This document shows positions 9,479-18,215 of a stretch of DNA of 64,000 bases, in pieces. A program made the position numbers and the translations under genes. This DNA comes from an uncultured Clostridia bacterium. Lineage in GTDB: Bacteria > Bacillota > Clostridia > TANB77 > UBA1234. The notes below the pieces were generated by a model that was given only the letters and a program-made list of their open reading frames with translations, searched no databases and had not been told where the DNA came from. Location of the stretch: contig CAKPEV010000006.1 of the NCBI GenBank assembly GCA_934149405.1, positions 49,436 to 113,435 on the forward strand, written 5' to 3'. Numbering within the stretch: position 1 is the first letter of the stretch; each line of letters opens with the position of its first letter.

Positions 9479-9838
9479 TTAGAACTCTAAACCTGCTTCT
9501 CTTGCAGCTTCAGCTAATGCTTTTACTTTTCCATGATATATATATCCGCCTCTATCAAAAACCACATTTTTAATATTTGCCTTTGTAGCTCTTGCAGCGA
9601 TTAATGTTCCAACTTCTTTTGCTGCTTCTATATTACTTGCTTTTGTTTTTACTTCTTTATCAAGTGTAGAAGCACAAGCTAAAGTTCTTCCATTTGTATC
9701 ATCGATAATTTGAGCATATATACCTTTATTGCTTCTGAAAACAGCAAGTCTTGGACGCTCAGGAGTACCAACTATTTTTTCACGAACTCTTTCATGTCTG
9801 ATTTCTCTTGACACAGCTCTACTTTTCTTGTTAATCAC
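9479..9838 (-). CDS. rplR: 50S ribosomal protein L18
   Basis: 119 residues with typical L18 motifs (RPRLAVFRSNKGIYAQIIDD, FDRGGYIYHGKVKALAEAAR). Binds 5S rRNA in the central protuberance. The start is a GTG at 9836-9838 with GGAGAG upstream. Confidence 0.97.
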   Translation of the reverse strand: MINKKSRAVSREIRHERVREKIVGTPERPRLAVFRSNKGIYAQIIDDTNGRTLACASTLDKEVKTKASNIEAAKEVGTLIAARATKANIKNVVFDRGGYIYHGKVKALAEAAREAGLEF

Positions 9839-9880
9839 TTAATTTCTCTCCTTTCACATAGGATTTTATTTAGCTAGGTT

Positions 9881-10417
9881 TTATTTTTTACCCATCTTTC
9901 CTTCTTTTCTAATGATTCTCTCGTCTATGTATTTAATACCTTTACCTTTATATGGTTCTGGAGGTCTTACCATTCTAATTTCAGCAGCTAATTGTCCAAC
10001 TGCTTCTTTATCTGGTCCTACAACGATTATACTGTTTGGATTTGGAGCTTCGATTTTAATATCTCCTCTATCTTCAAATTCAACTGTATGAGAAAATCCC
10101 ATATTCATTATTAATTTATTTCCTTGTTTTTGTACTCTATAACCAACACCGTTAACTTCTAGTTCTTTTTTGAATCCTTCTGTTACGCCAATAACCATAT
10201 TGTTTAGAAGAGTTCTTGTTAATCCTTGGATATTATCTTGTTCAGGATTTTTTAACTCAACTGTAACTACACCAGCTTCTTGTTTTAAAATCATATCTGG
10301 ATGTAATTTTTTAACTAAAGTTCCTTTTGGTCCTTTAACAGTTACAGTGTTATCAGCTTCTATCTTAACTTCTACACCAGCAGGTACAGTTATAGGTTTC
10401 TTTCCTATTCTTGACAT
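9881..10417 (-). CDS. rplF: 50S ribosomal protein L6
   Basis: 178 residues, with MSRIGKKPITVPAGVEV at the start and the C-terminal PEPYKGKGIKY motif near the factor-binding centre. In canonical order between rpsH and rplR. Confidence 0.97.
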   Translation of the reverse strand: MSRIGKKPITVPAGVEVKIEADNTVTVKGPKGTLVKKLHPDMILKQEAGVVTVELKNPEQDNIQGLTRTLLNNMVIGVTEGFKKELEVNGVGYRVQKQGNKLIMNMGFSHTVEFEDRGDIKIEAPNPNSIIVVGPDKEAVGQLAAEIRMVRPPEPYKGKGIKYIDERIIRKEGKMGKK

Positions 10418-10508
10418 TATATTACTCCTTTCTTGTAGTCAAACGATTACAAATTATGTATGTCTAATTCAATATGTACTTTTTGTACTAATACGAATTA
10501 ACCTTTTA

Positions 10509-10904
10509 TTACCATACGAAAGCTAAAACCTCGCCGCCTACGCCTTCTTGTCTTGCTTTCTTATCTGTCATAACACCTTTTGATGTTGATATTAAAGCTA
10601 TACCAAGTCCACCAAGTACTTTTGGAAGTTCATCCTTTGTAGCATAAACTCTTAATCCTGGTTTGCTTATTCTCTTTAATCCTGAAATAACTTTTTGTTT
10701 ATTAACATATTTTAAAGTTATTCTAATAATGCCTTGTGCATTATCATCGATTTCTTCAAATGCTTTAATATATCCTTCTTCTAATAATATTTCAGCTATT
10801 GACTTCTTTAATTTAGAAGCAGGTATATCTACAGTTTCATGTTTTTGTGCATTTGCATTTCTAATTCTTGTTAGCATATCTGCTATTGGATCAGTAATGT
10901 TCAT
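10509..10904 (-). CDS. rpsH: 30S ribosomal protein S8
   Basis: 131 residues. Starts TDPIADMLTRIRNA and ends STSKGVMTDKKARQEGVGGE. S8 binds 16S rRNA helix 21. Canonical spc position between rpsN and rplF. Confidence 0.97.
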   Translation of the reverse strand: MNITDPIADMLTRIRNANAQKHETVDIPASKLKKSIAEILLEEGYIKAFEEIDDNAQGIIRITLKYVNKQKVISGLKRISKPGLRVYATKDELPKVLGGLGIALISTSKGVMTDKKARQEGVGGEVLAFVW

Positions 10905-11024
10905 ATAAACTTTGCTCCTTTCGTTATGATTTAGAGACTAGAAATAGAGTTTACTCACTCTTATTTCTATTTTCTCTAGTTGTTTTTTATATTTCAAGCA
11001 TCTATTTCTAAAAACTTTCTATTA

Positions 11025-11210
11025 TTACCAGCTTGCCTTTTTAACACCAGGTATTTGTCCCTTATGAGCTAACTCTCTAAAGCAAATTCTGCAAATACCA
11101 TATTTACGAATATATCCATGTGGTCTTCCACATATTTTACATCTGTTATAGTATCTTGTGCTGAATTTAGGAGCTAGTTTTTGTTTAGCAATCATTGATT
11201 TTTTTGCCAC
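11025..11210 (-). CDS. rpsN: 30S ribosomal protein S14, zinc type (S14Z)
   Basis: 61 residues with two CxxC pairs (CKICG and CRICF) that bind zinc, marking the short zinc-type S14. The start is GTG with GGAGGG upstream. Confidence 0.97.
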   Translation of the reverse strand: MAKKSMIAKQKLAPKFSTRYYNRCKICGRPHGYIRKYGICRICFRELAHKGQIPGVKKASW

Positions 11211-11223
11211 GGTTTACCCTCCT

Positions 11224-11763
11224 TTACTTTGAAAATGGCATACCAAGAAGTTTTAACATCTCTTTTGCCTCTTCATCTGTGTTAGCTGTTGTTACGAAAA
11301 TAACGTCCATACCTCTGATTTTATCGATTTTATCGTATTCGATTTCTGGGAATATTAATTGCTCTTTAACACCCATTGAGTAGTTTCCTCTTCCATCGAA
11401 AGAGTTTGGAGATAATCCTTTAAAATCTCTTACTCTTGGAAGTGCAACTGCAAATAATTTTTCTACGAAATCATACATTTTTTGATTTCTAAGTGTTACT
11501 TTGCATCCAATTTCCATTCCTTCTCTAATCTTAAAACCAGCTATTGACTTTTTAGCTTTTGTCGTAACAGCCTTTTGTCCAGTAATAATTTCTAAATCTC
11601 TAACTGCATTCTCTAAAGCTTTTGCGTTTTCTCTAACATCGCTTACGCCCATGTTTATAACAACTTTCTCAAGCTTTGGAACTTGCATTACTGATTTGTA
11701 GTTAAATTTTTTCATTAATTCTGGTACAACTTCATTTTTATATACATCTTTTAATCCTGACAT
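11224..11763 (-). CDS. rplE: 50S ribosomal protein L5
   Basis: 179 residues with L5 motifs (LEKVVINMGV, RVRDFKGLSPNSFDGRGNY). A GTG immediately precedes the ATG at 11763; GGAGG spacing favours the ATG. Binds 5S rRNA. Confidence 0.97.
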   Translation of the reverse strand: MSGLKDVYKNEVVPELMKKFNYKSVMQVPKLEKVVINMGVSDVRENAKALENAVRDLEIITGQKAVTTKAKKSIAGFKIREGMEIGCKVTLRNQKMYDFVEKLFAVALPRVRDFKGLSPNSFDGRGNYSMGVKEQLIFPEIEYDKIDKIRGMDVIFVTTANTDEEAKEMLKLLGMPFSK

Positions 11764-11780
11764 CACGATTACCTCCTTTC

Positions 11781-12101
11781 CTATTTAATTTCTTCTCCAC
11801 ATTTAGCACATACTCTAACTTTTGTGCCGTCTTTCTTTGTGTCAACTTTTACTCTAACACCTTTTCCACACTTTGAGCAGAATGGGTTTGCTTTAGAAGC
11901 ATTAATTGCAACTTCAGCTTTTATAATTCCACCTGTTTCTCCTGCTTTTTTAGGTTTTGTATGTTTTGTTCTAACGTTAACTCCCTCAACAACTACTGTA
12001 TTATCTTTTGGGTTTGCTGCAAGAACTTTACCTTTTTTACCTTTATCAGCTCCAGAGTTAATAACTACTGTATCGCCTTTTTTAATGTGTAGATTATTCA
12101 T
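11781..12101 (-). CDS. rplX: 50S ribosomal protein L24
   Basis: 106 residues. The N-terminal KOW motif (IKKGDTVVINSGADKGKKGKV) is typical; the C-terminus has two CxxC pairs (CSKCG, CAKCG) as in some clostridial L24 proteins. Confidence 0.97.
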   Translation of the reverse strand: MNNLHIKKGDTVVINSGADKGKKGKVLAANPKDNTVVVEGVNVRTKHTKPKKAGETGGIIKAEVAINASKANPFCSKCGKGVRVKVDTKKDGTKVRVCAKCGEEIK

Positions 12102-12164
12102 TTATTTTTACACCTACCTTTAAACGTTTATTTTTAAGTTTTGCTTCTACTTTGAACCCCAATA

Positions 12165-12533
12165 TTATAATACTTCAGGAGCAAGTGAAAGAATTTTCAT
12201 ATAATCATTATCTCTTAATTCTCTTGCTACTGGTCCAAATATACGTGTTCCTCTTGGAGTCTTATCATCTTTTATTATAACTGCTGCATTCTCGTCAAAT
12301 CTGATATAAGAACCATCTGGTCTTTGAAGACCTTTCTTGCTTCTAACTATAACAGCTTTAACAACATCTCCTTTTTTAACCATTCCACCTGGTGCAGCAC
12401 TTTTTACAGAAGCTACTATAACATCACCGATGTTAGCGAATTTTCTATAAGAACCGCCCATACATCTAATGCACATTAACTCTTTAGCACCTGTATTATC
12501 AGCAACTTTTAATATTGTTTGTTGTTGTATCAT
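12165..12533 (-). CDS. rplN: 50S ribosomal protein L14
   Basis: MIQQQTILKVADNTGAKELMCIR is diagnostic. An in-frame extension reaches 12557 but is only the leader with its GAAAGGAGA site; the ATG at 12533 gives the standard 122 residues. Confidence 0.97.
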   Translation of the reverse strand: MIQQQTILKVADNTGAKELMCIRCMGGSYRKFANIGDVIVASVKSAAPGGMVKKGDVVKAVIVRSKKGLQRPDGSYIRFDENAAVIIKDDKTPRGTRIFGPVARELRDNDYMKILSLAPEVL

Positions 12534-12601
12534 TTTTATTTCTCCTTTCAGATGCATCTGTCCTTTCTTTCAAGGACTTACACCAATTTTAAAACATTAG
12601 C

Positions 12602-12859
12602 TTATTTAGCTTTTTCAACAATCTCGACTAATCTCCATCTCTTATCCTTAGATAAAGGTCTTGTTTCCATTACTTTAACTGTATCGCCAATTCCGCATTC
12701 ATTATTTTCATCATGAGCTTTTAGTTTGAATGTTCTCTTCATGATTTTTCCGTATAATGGGTGCTTATAACCAGTTTCAACAGCTACAACGATTGTTTTA
12801 TCCATTTTATCGCTTATAACTTTTCCTACTCTAGTTTTTCTTAAAGCTCTCTCTTCCAT
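12602..12859 (-). CDS. rpsQ: 30S ribosomal protein S17
   Basis: 85 residues, OB-fold with KTRVGKVISDKMDKTIVVAVE and a C-terminal ETRPLSKDKRWRLVEI segment. Canonical order rpmC-rpsQ-rplN. Confidence 0.97.
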   Translation of the reverse strand: MEERALRKTRVGKVISDKMDKTIVVAVETGYKHPLYGKIMKRTFKLKAHDENNECGIGDTVKVMETRPLSKDKRWRLVEIVEKAK

Positions 12860-12899
12860 AACTTAAGTTCTTCTCCTTTCTTATGGATTTCTTTTTTTA

Positions 12900-13103
12900 T
12901 TATTCAGCGCTATCTTGTAGCTCTCTTTCTTTTAATATAGTCTTAATTTTTGCTATATCTCTCTTTGTATTTCTTATTTTCATCGGATTATCTAGTCCGT
13001 TTGCTGCTGATTGAAATCTTAATTTGAATAATTCAGATTTTAATTCAACTAGCTCTTTTTCTAAATCCGATGAAGCCATTTTTCTAATCTCATTAGCCTT
13101 CAT
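12900..13103 (-). CDS. rpmC: 50S ribosomal protein L29
   Basis: 67 residues, two helices: MKANEIRKMASSDLEKELVELK and NTKRDIAKIKTILKERE. The ATG at 13103 is preferred (AAGGTGG, 8-nt spacing) over an in-frame GTG at 13115. It overlaps the end of rplP by 11 bp. Confidence 0.95.
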   Translation of the reverse strand: MKANEIRKMASSDLEKELVELKSELFKLRFQSAANGLDNPMKIRNTKRDIAKIKTILKERELQDSAE

Positions 13104-13533
13104 CGTCTTCACCACCTTCTACTTTACTTGCAGTAATGATTTTTGTTTTTACTGGAAGTTTGTGAGCAGCAAGTCTAAATGCTTCTCTAGCAACTTCCTC
13201 AGGGATTCCAGCCATCTCAAATAATACTCTTCCTGGCTTTACAACAGCTACATAGTATTCAACTGCACCCTTTCCACTACCCATACGAGTTTCTGCTGGT
13301 TTCTTAGTAATTGGTTTGTCTGGGAATATTTTAATCCAAACGTTACCACCTCTTTTAATGAAACGTGTCATAGCAACTCTGGCAGCTTCTATTTGATTAG
13401 AAGTAATTCTTCCAGCTTCTAGTGCTTGTAGACCATACTCTCCATATGTTATTTCAGCACCTCTAGTAGCTCTACCTCTATTTCTACCTTTTTGCATTTT
13501 TCTATATTTTGTTCTTTTTGGCATTAGTGGCAT
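13093..13533 (-). CDS. rplP: 50S ribosomal protein L16
   Basis: 146 residues. LMPKRTKYRKMQKGRNRG and the GSGKGAVEYYVAVVKPG segment are typical. Its ATG overlaps the rpsC stop (TAATG), so the two are coupled. Confidence 0.97.
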   Translation of the reverse strand: MPLMPKRTKYRKMQKGRNRGRATRGAEITYGEYGLQALEAGRITSNQIEAARVAMTRFIKRGGNVWIKIFPDKPITKKPAETRMGSGKGAVEYYVAVVKPGRVLFEMAGIPEEVAREAFRLAAHKLPVKTKIITASKVEGGEDDEG

Positions 13534-14192
13534 TATGCTCTACCTCCTTCTGCTTCTTTTTTTGTAGGAAGTACTTCGCCTTTATATATCCAAACTTTAA
13601 CACCGATTTTTCCGTATGTTGTATTTGCTTCAGCAAATCCATAATCGATATCAGCTCTTAATGTTTGTAGTGGCACTGTACCCTCTTTATAAAACTCTGA
13701 TCTTGCGATTTCAGCACCGCCAAGTCTACCAGAAACTGCAGTTTTAATACCTTTTGCTCCTGCTTTTGTAGCTTTTGCCATGCTTTGTTTCAAAGCTTTT
13801 CTGTATGATATTCTTCTTTCTAATTGTCCAGCAATATTTTCTGCAACTAATTGTGCGTCTGTATCAACATTTTTAACTTCGATTACGTTAATGTTGATAT
13901 CCTTTTTAAATAATTTAGCGATATCTGCTCTTAACTTGTTAACACTTTCACCATTTTTACCAAGAACAATACCTGGTTTTGCAGTATAAACATTTGCTTT
14001 TATACTTTTTGCTGTTCTTTCGATTTCAATTCTTGAAACTCCAGCAGCAAATAAATTCTTTTTAATATATTTACGAATTGCAACGTCTTCAACTAGGTTG
14101 TCAGCAAAATCTTTTTTGCTTGCATACCATTTTGAATCCCAATCTTTAATTACTCCCACTCTTAAACCATGTGGGTTCATTTTTTGTCCCAT
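13533..14192 (-). CDS. rpsC: 30S ribosomal protein S3
   Basis: 219 residues. MGQKMNPHGLRVGVIKDWDSKW, a KH domain (ANVYTAKPGIVLGKNGESV) and the C-terminal GRLGGAEIARSEFYKEG motif. Part of the mRNA entry site. Confidence 0.97.
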   Translation of the reverse strand: MGQKMNPHGLRVGVIKDWDSKWYASKKDFADNLVEDVAIRKYIKKNLFAAGVSRIEIERTAKSIKANVYTAKPGIVLGKNGESVNKLRADIAKLFKKDININVIEVKNVDTDAQLVAENIAGQLERRISYRKALKQSMAKATKAGAKGIKTAVSGRLGGAEIARSEFYKEGTVPLQTLRADIDYGFAEANTTYGKIGVKVWIYKGEVLPTKKEAEGGRA

Positions 14193-14212
14193 TTAAAATA
14201 TCCTCCTTTCTA

Positions 14213-14548
14213 CTAATCTCTTTCTTTTAGTACAACTTCAATGTGAGAAGTTCTTTTTCTTATTCTATTAGCTCTACCTTGTGTAGCAGCTCTTATTCTC
14301 TTCATTGTAGCACCTTGATTAGCATAGATTTCAGCAACATATAATTTGCTAGCATCCATATTGTGATTATTTTCTGCATTTGCAATAGCTGATTTTAATA
14401 ACTTTTCAACTAATGGAGATGCAGCTTTTGGTGTGAATTTTAAAATTGCTAATGCTTCATTAACATCTTTTCCTCTAATTAAATCGATAACGATTTTAAC
14501 TTTTCTGGCAGATATTCTAGCATGTTTTAAACTAGCTCTACTTTCCAC
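14213..14548 (-). CDS. rplV: 50S ribosomal protein L22
   Basis: 111 residues with ARISARKVKIVIDLIRGKDV and the exit-tunnel loop (GATMKRIRAATQGRANRIRK). The start is GTG with AGGAGG upstream. Confidence 0.97.
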   Translation of the reverse strand: MESRASLKHARISARKVKIVIDLIRGKDVNEALAILKFTPKAASPLVEKLLKSAIANAENNHNMDASKLYVAEIYANQGATMKRIRAATQGRANRIRKRTSHIEVVLKERD

Positions 14549-14579
14549 TTTTATTTCCTCCTATCATTACGATTTTATA

Positions 14580-14861
14580 CTATTTACTAACTTTAGTAGT
14601 TTTATCTCCAGCATGGCCTTTGAAAGTTCTTGTTGGAACAAACTCACCTAGTTTGTGACCGATCATTTCATCTGAAATATAAACTGGAACATGTTTTCTT
14701 CCATCATGTACAGCTATTGTATGGCCAACCATTTGAGGGAAGATTGTTGATGCTCTTGACCAAGTTTTTAAAACTTCTTTTTTGTTTTCTTCGTTCATTT
14801 TTTCGATTCTAGCTAAAAGCTTTGGATCAACGAAAGGTCCTTTTTTAATAGATCTTGACAT
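14580..14861 (-). CDS. rpsS: 30S ribosomal protein S19
   Basis: 93 residues: MSRSIKKGPFVDPKLLARIE, then GHTIAVHDGRKHVPVYISDEM and a C-terminal RTFKGHAG. Canonical between rplB and rplV. Confidence 0.97.
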   Translation of the reverse strand: MSRSIKKGPFVDPKLLARIEKMNEENKKEVLKTWSRASTIFPQMVGHTIAVHDGRKHVPVYISDEMIGHKLGEFVPTRTFKGHAGDKTTKVSK

Positions 14862-14874
14862 TTAACTTACCTCC

Positions 14875-15708
14875 TTATTTAGCATTTCTTCTCTTAGTTA
14901 TAAACTTGCTGCTTGCTTTCTTAGTGTTACGTGTCTTGTATCCAAGAGCTGGTTTGCCCCAAGGAGTAACAGGTCCTGGTCTACCAACTGGTGACTTACC
15001 TTCACCACCACCATGAGGGTGATCATTAGGGTTCATTACAGAACCTCTAACTTCAGGTCTCTTACCTAGCCATCTGCTCTTACCAGCTTTACCAAGTTTG
15101 ATATTTTCATGCTCAGTATTACCGATTTGACCGATTGTAGCTATACAATCTACACTTACTAATCTCATTTCACCTGATGGCAATCTAACGTGAGCATATT
15201 TTCCTTCTTTAGCCATAAGTTGTGCTGCGTTACCTGCACTTCTTACCATTTGAGCACCCTTACCTGGTTTTAACTCTATACAATGAATCATTGTACCAAC
15301 TGGAATACTTGAAATTGGTAAGCTATTACCTGGTTTAATATCTGCATTCTTACCAGCCATTACTTTGCTTCCAACTGTTAAACCGATTGGAGCAAGTATG
15401 TATGCTTTTTCGCCATCTTCATATTGTAATAATGCGATGTTAGCTGTTCTGTTTGGATCATATTCTATTGAAACAACAGTAGCTGGAACATCTACTTTTC
15501 TTCTCTTAAAATCTATAATTCTATATTTTCTTCTTGAACCGCCACCTTGATGTCTAACAGTGATTCTACCATAAGAATTTCTACCAGCATTTTTCTTTAA
15601 GCTTGTTGTTAAAGATTTCTCTGGTTTTGTTTTTGTTATTTCTTCAAATGTAGAAACTGTCATACCTCTTCTAGATGGAGTTGTTGGTCTAAATTGTTTA
15701 ATACCCAT
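14875..15708 (-). CDS. rplB: 50S ribosomal protein L2
   Basis: 277 residues. MGIKQFRPTTPSRRGMTVS and the catalytic-centre region with the conserved His (GSVMNPNDHPHGGGEGKSP) are clear. In order after rplW. Confidence 0.98.
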   Translation of the reverse strand: MGIKQFRPTTPSRRGMTVSTFEEITKTKPEKSLTTSLKKNAGRNSYGRITVRHQGGGSRRKYRIIDFKRRKVDVPATVVSIEYDPNRTANIALLQYEDGEKAYILAPIGLTVGSKVMAGKNADIKPGNSLPISSIPVGTMIHCIELKPGKGAQMVRSAGNAAQLMAKEGKYAHVRLPSGEMRLVSVDCIATIGQIGNTEHENIKLGKAGKSRWLGKRPEVRGSVMNPNDHPHGGGEGKSPVGRPGPVTPWGKPALGYKTRNTKKASSKFITKRRNAK

Positions 15709-15831
15709 TTTTTCTCTCCCTTTCTAACGTTTAGAAATTTACAATTTCTTTTTTGTTTGCTAATTTTGCAGGCTAAAGTCTATTGGGTTATAAACTCCAT
15801 GTCTTTAACTATTAGCAAATCTGTATTTTAA

Positions 15832-16176
15832 TTAAGCTCCAAAAGCTTCGATAGATGTTTTATATTTTTTATCTATCTTTTTAACTTTTCCGCCTTTTTC
15901 TAAGTAAGTCATTTCTTTAGCATCTTTTGCTATTGTAACAATTGCTTTCTTCCAATCAGATGTTTTACCTTGGTTAGCACCTTGTCTCTTTGGCTTACCT
16001 TTAACGTTTATTGTTTTAACGTCAAGTACTTTTACTTCGAATAATTTTTCAACGGCATTTCTAATATCTATTTTAGTTGCCTTTTTATTAACTTCAAATG
16101 TGTACTTTCCTTCATTCATAGCAAAACTGCTTTTCTCTGTGATTATTGGTCTAATGATTATATCTTCTGCTACCAT
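15832..16176 (-). CDS. rplW: 50S ribosomal protein L23
   Basis: 114 residues: DIIIRPIITEKSSFAMNEGKYTF, typical of L23 at the tunnel exit. Its ATG overlaps the rplD stop (TAATG). It has a slightly longer C-terminal tail than usual. Confidence 0.97.
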   Translation of the reverse strand: MVAEDIIIRPIITEKSSFAMNEGKYTFEVNKKATKIDIRNAVEKLFEVKVLDVKTINVKGKPKRQGANQGKTSDWKKAIVTIAKDAKEMTYLEKGGKVKKIDKKYKTSIEAFGA

Positions 16177-16796
16177 TATGCGTACACCTCCTCTATTTTG
16201 GCTACTGCATCTTTAGTAACAACAAACATATCATACTTTAAGATATCATATGTATTGATTGTGCTTACTAAAGCTGTTTTAATATTAGGAATGTTTCTAG
16301 CTGAAGCTTGTACATTTAAGTTTTTATCAGCTAAAACTACTAATGCTTTATTTACATTCAAATTCTCTAATACTTTTGCCATATTCTTTGTTTTAATTTC
16401 ATCAAAATCTAAGCTATCTAATACAACAAGTTTGTTTTCTTGAACTTTTGTTGTTAAAGCAGATTTTAATGCAAGTCTTCTAACTTTTTTATTTAAAGTG
16501 TATCTATATGATCTTGGTTTTGGTCCAAGTGCAATACCACCTTTAATCCATTGTGGAGCTCTGATACTACCTTGTCTAGCTCTACCTGTACCTTTTTGTT
16601 TCCAAGGTTTCTTTCCACCACCAGTTACTTCTGTACGTGTTTTTGTAGATTGTGTACCTTGTCTTTGATTAGCTAAATAATTAAGAACTACTTCATGCAT
16701 AACATCTTCATTAACTTCTACTGCGAAAATGCTGTCTGCAAGCTCTATATCGCCAACCTTTTTGCCTTCTTTATTTAATAAATCAACCTTTGGCAT
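16176..16796 (-). CDS. rplD: 50S ribosomal protein L4
   Basis: 206 residues. The RQGTQSTKTRTEVTGGGKKPW extended loop and KGTGRARQGSIRAPQW are diagnostic. In some bacteria L4 autoregulates the S10 operon; whether it acts on the leader here cannot be told. Confidence 0.97.
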   Translation of the reverse strand: MPKVDLLNKEGKKVGDIELADSIFAVEVNEDVMHEVVLNYLANQRQGTQSTKTRTEVTGGGKKPWKQKGTGRARQGSIRAPQWIKGGIALGPKPRSYRYTLNKKVRRLALKSALTTKVQENKLVVLDSLDFDEIKTKNMAKVLENLNVNKALVVLADKNLNVQASARNIPNIKTALVSTINTYDILKYDMFVVTKDAVAKIEEVYA

Positions 16797-16815
16797 TTAT
16801 ATTTCCTCCTTCCTC

Positions 16816-17466
16816 TTATTTAGCGCTCTTAGAAACTGCTGTTCTAGCTGTTTCTTTAATTCTTACTAATGAATTTTTATATCCTGGAATTGAACCTTTA
16901 ATTAAGATAACGTTCTTATCCATATCAACCTTAACAATTTGTAAGTTTTGTACTGTTACAGTATCTTTTCCTGTATGTCCTGGTAACTTCTTACCTGGGA
17001 ATACTCTACCTGGTGAAGATGTAGGTCCCATAGAACCTGGTCTTCTGTGATACATAGAACCATGTCCTTTTGGTCCAATGTGTTGTCCATGTCTCTTAAT
17101 AACACCTTGGAATCCTTTTCCTTTAGAAACACCTTGAACATCAACTAATTCTCCAGCTTCGAAGATATCAGCTTTAAGTTCATCTCCAACATTATAAGAT
17201 TCGATATCGTCTAGTCTTAATTCTTTCACATATTTCTTATATGCAAGTTTAACTTTATCAAATTGACCTTTTTCAGGTTTGTTCATTTGTTTTTCTTTAA
17301 CTTCTCCAGTTGCAAGAACTATTGCGTTGTAACCATCTGTTTCAACAGTTTTCTTTCTTAAAACTAAGCTTGGTTCAACTTCTACAACTGTTACTGGAAT
17401 AACTAATCCGTCATTATCGAATATTTGAGTCATTCCTAATTTTTTTCCGTAAATACCTTTTTTCAT
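16816..17466 (-). CDS. rplC: 50S ribosomal protein L3
   Basis: 216 residues: KGIYGKKLGMTQIFDNDG at the start and the internal loop GKGFQGVIKRHGQHIGPKG. Second gene of the S10 operon. Confidence 0.97.
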   Translation of the reverse strand: MKKGIYGKKLGMTQIFDNDGLVIPVTVVEVEPSLVLRKKTVETDGYNAIVLATGEVKEKQMNKPEKGQFDKVKLAYKKYVKELRLDDIESYNVGDELKADIFEAGELVDVQGVSKGKGFQGVIKRHGQHIGPKGHGSMYHRRPGSMGPTSSPGRVFPGKKLPGHTGKDTVTVQNLQIVKVDMDKNVILIKGSIPGYKNSLVRIKETARTAVSKSAK

Positions 17467-17548
17467 TGTTAATTAACCTCCTTGGCTATTGGTTCACACT
17501 TTTTTGTGAACATGACCTTTGTTTCCGAACTTACTATATAATAGATAA

Positions 17549-17890
17549 TTATTTATCTATTTTCATTTCAACTTCTACACCAGCTGGTAACTCGATTTTC
17601 ATAAGAGCTTCAGTTGTTTTTGAAGTTGGGTAAAGAATATCAATAACTCTCTTGTGTGTTCTCATTTCGAATTGTTCTCTTGAATCTTTGTATTTGTGAG
17701 GTGATCTCAAGATTGTTACAACTTCTTTCTTTGTAGGTAGTGGAATTGGACCAGATACGCTAGCGCCTGTTCTCTTAGCCGTTTCTACTATTTTTTCAGC
17801 AGACTGATCTAAAATTGCATGATCGAAAGCTTTAAGTCTAATTCTAATTTTTTCCTTTCCTACTTCTGCTACTTTGTTTGCTTTTGGCAT
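17549..17890 (-). CDS. rpsJ: 30S ribosomal protein S10
   Basis: 113 residues. The core (KIRIRLKAFDHAILDQSAEKIVE, GPIPLPTKKEVVTILRSPHK) is standard; about ten extra residues (PKANKVAEVGKE) precede the usual start, supported by GGAGGG at proper spacing. First gene of the S10-spc transcript, behind the structured leader. S10 is also the NusE antitermination factor. Confidence 0.97.
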   Translation of the reverse strand: MPKANKVAEVGKEKIRIRLKAFDHAILDQSAEKIVETAKRTGASVSGPIPLPTKKEVVTILRSPHKYKDSREQFEMRTHKRVIDILYPTSKTTEALMKIELPAGVEVEMKIDK

Positions 17891-18104
17891 CGTTTTTCCC
17901 TCCTTAAAAATTTGCGTGCCAGCAAAGCTTCAACGCACCCGGGTGTTTCAAAAACTCCCATTATTAAACCCAAGGCAGAAAATCCTTGGGAAAAGTGCTT
18001 TCTAACCCTTGCCGCCCGATTTTAAACCGGACATACTCCGTGAAAGTTCCCTGCCAACTAGGGGCAGCCACATTTCACATCAACGCATTATCACAGCAAG
18101 TATT
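17891..18104 (-). promoter_or_regulatory. Structured 5' leader of the S10 operon
   Basis: About 210 nt of untranslated RNA, clearly more GC-rich than the surroundings. Visible hairpins on the minus strand include CTGCC-7nt-GGCAG (around 18051-18067), CCCAAGG-8nt-CCTTGGG (about 17969-17990) and GTGC-15nt-GCAC just before the SD. A 23-codon ORF (18002-18073) lies inside it. Ribosomal operon leaders of this kind usually serve autogenous control; the ligand here is unknown. Confidence 0.6.
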
Positions 18105-18133
18105 ATTATAAAGCCTACTAGAGGAAAAAGCAA
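18105..18133 (-). promoter_or_regulatory. Promoter of the S10-spc operon
   Basis: TTGCTT (18128-18133), 17-bp spacer, TATAAT (18105-18110) on the minus strand. The -35 box lies inside the 5' arm of the preceding fic terminator. Confidence 0.7.
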
Positions 18134-18160
18134 GCTTTTTTTGAAATTTTTTCTTGCTTT
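18127..18160 (-). terminator. Intrinsic terminator after fic
   Basis: Stem AAAGCAAG/CTTGCTTT (18153-18160 with 18127-18134) followed on the minus strand by TTCC. It separates fic from the S10 operon and shares bases with the S10 -35 box. Confidence 0.55.
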
Positions 18161-18215
18161 ATGTAAATTTGTTTTTGCTAATTTTTGCAATTATAAATCA
18201 GGTTGATTTTCAGCG

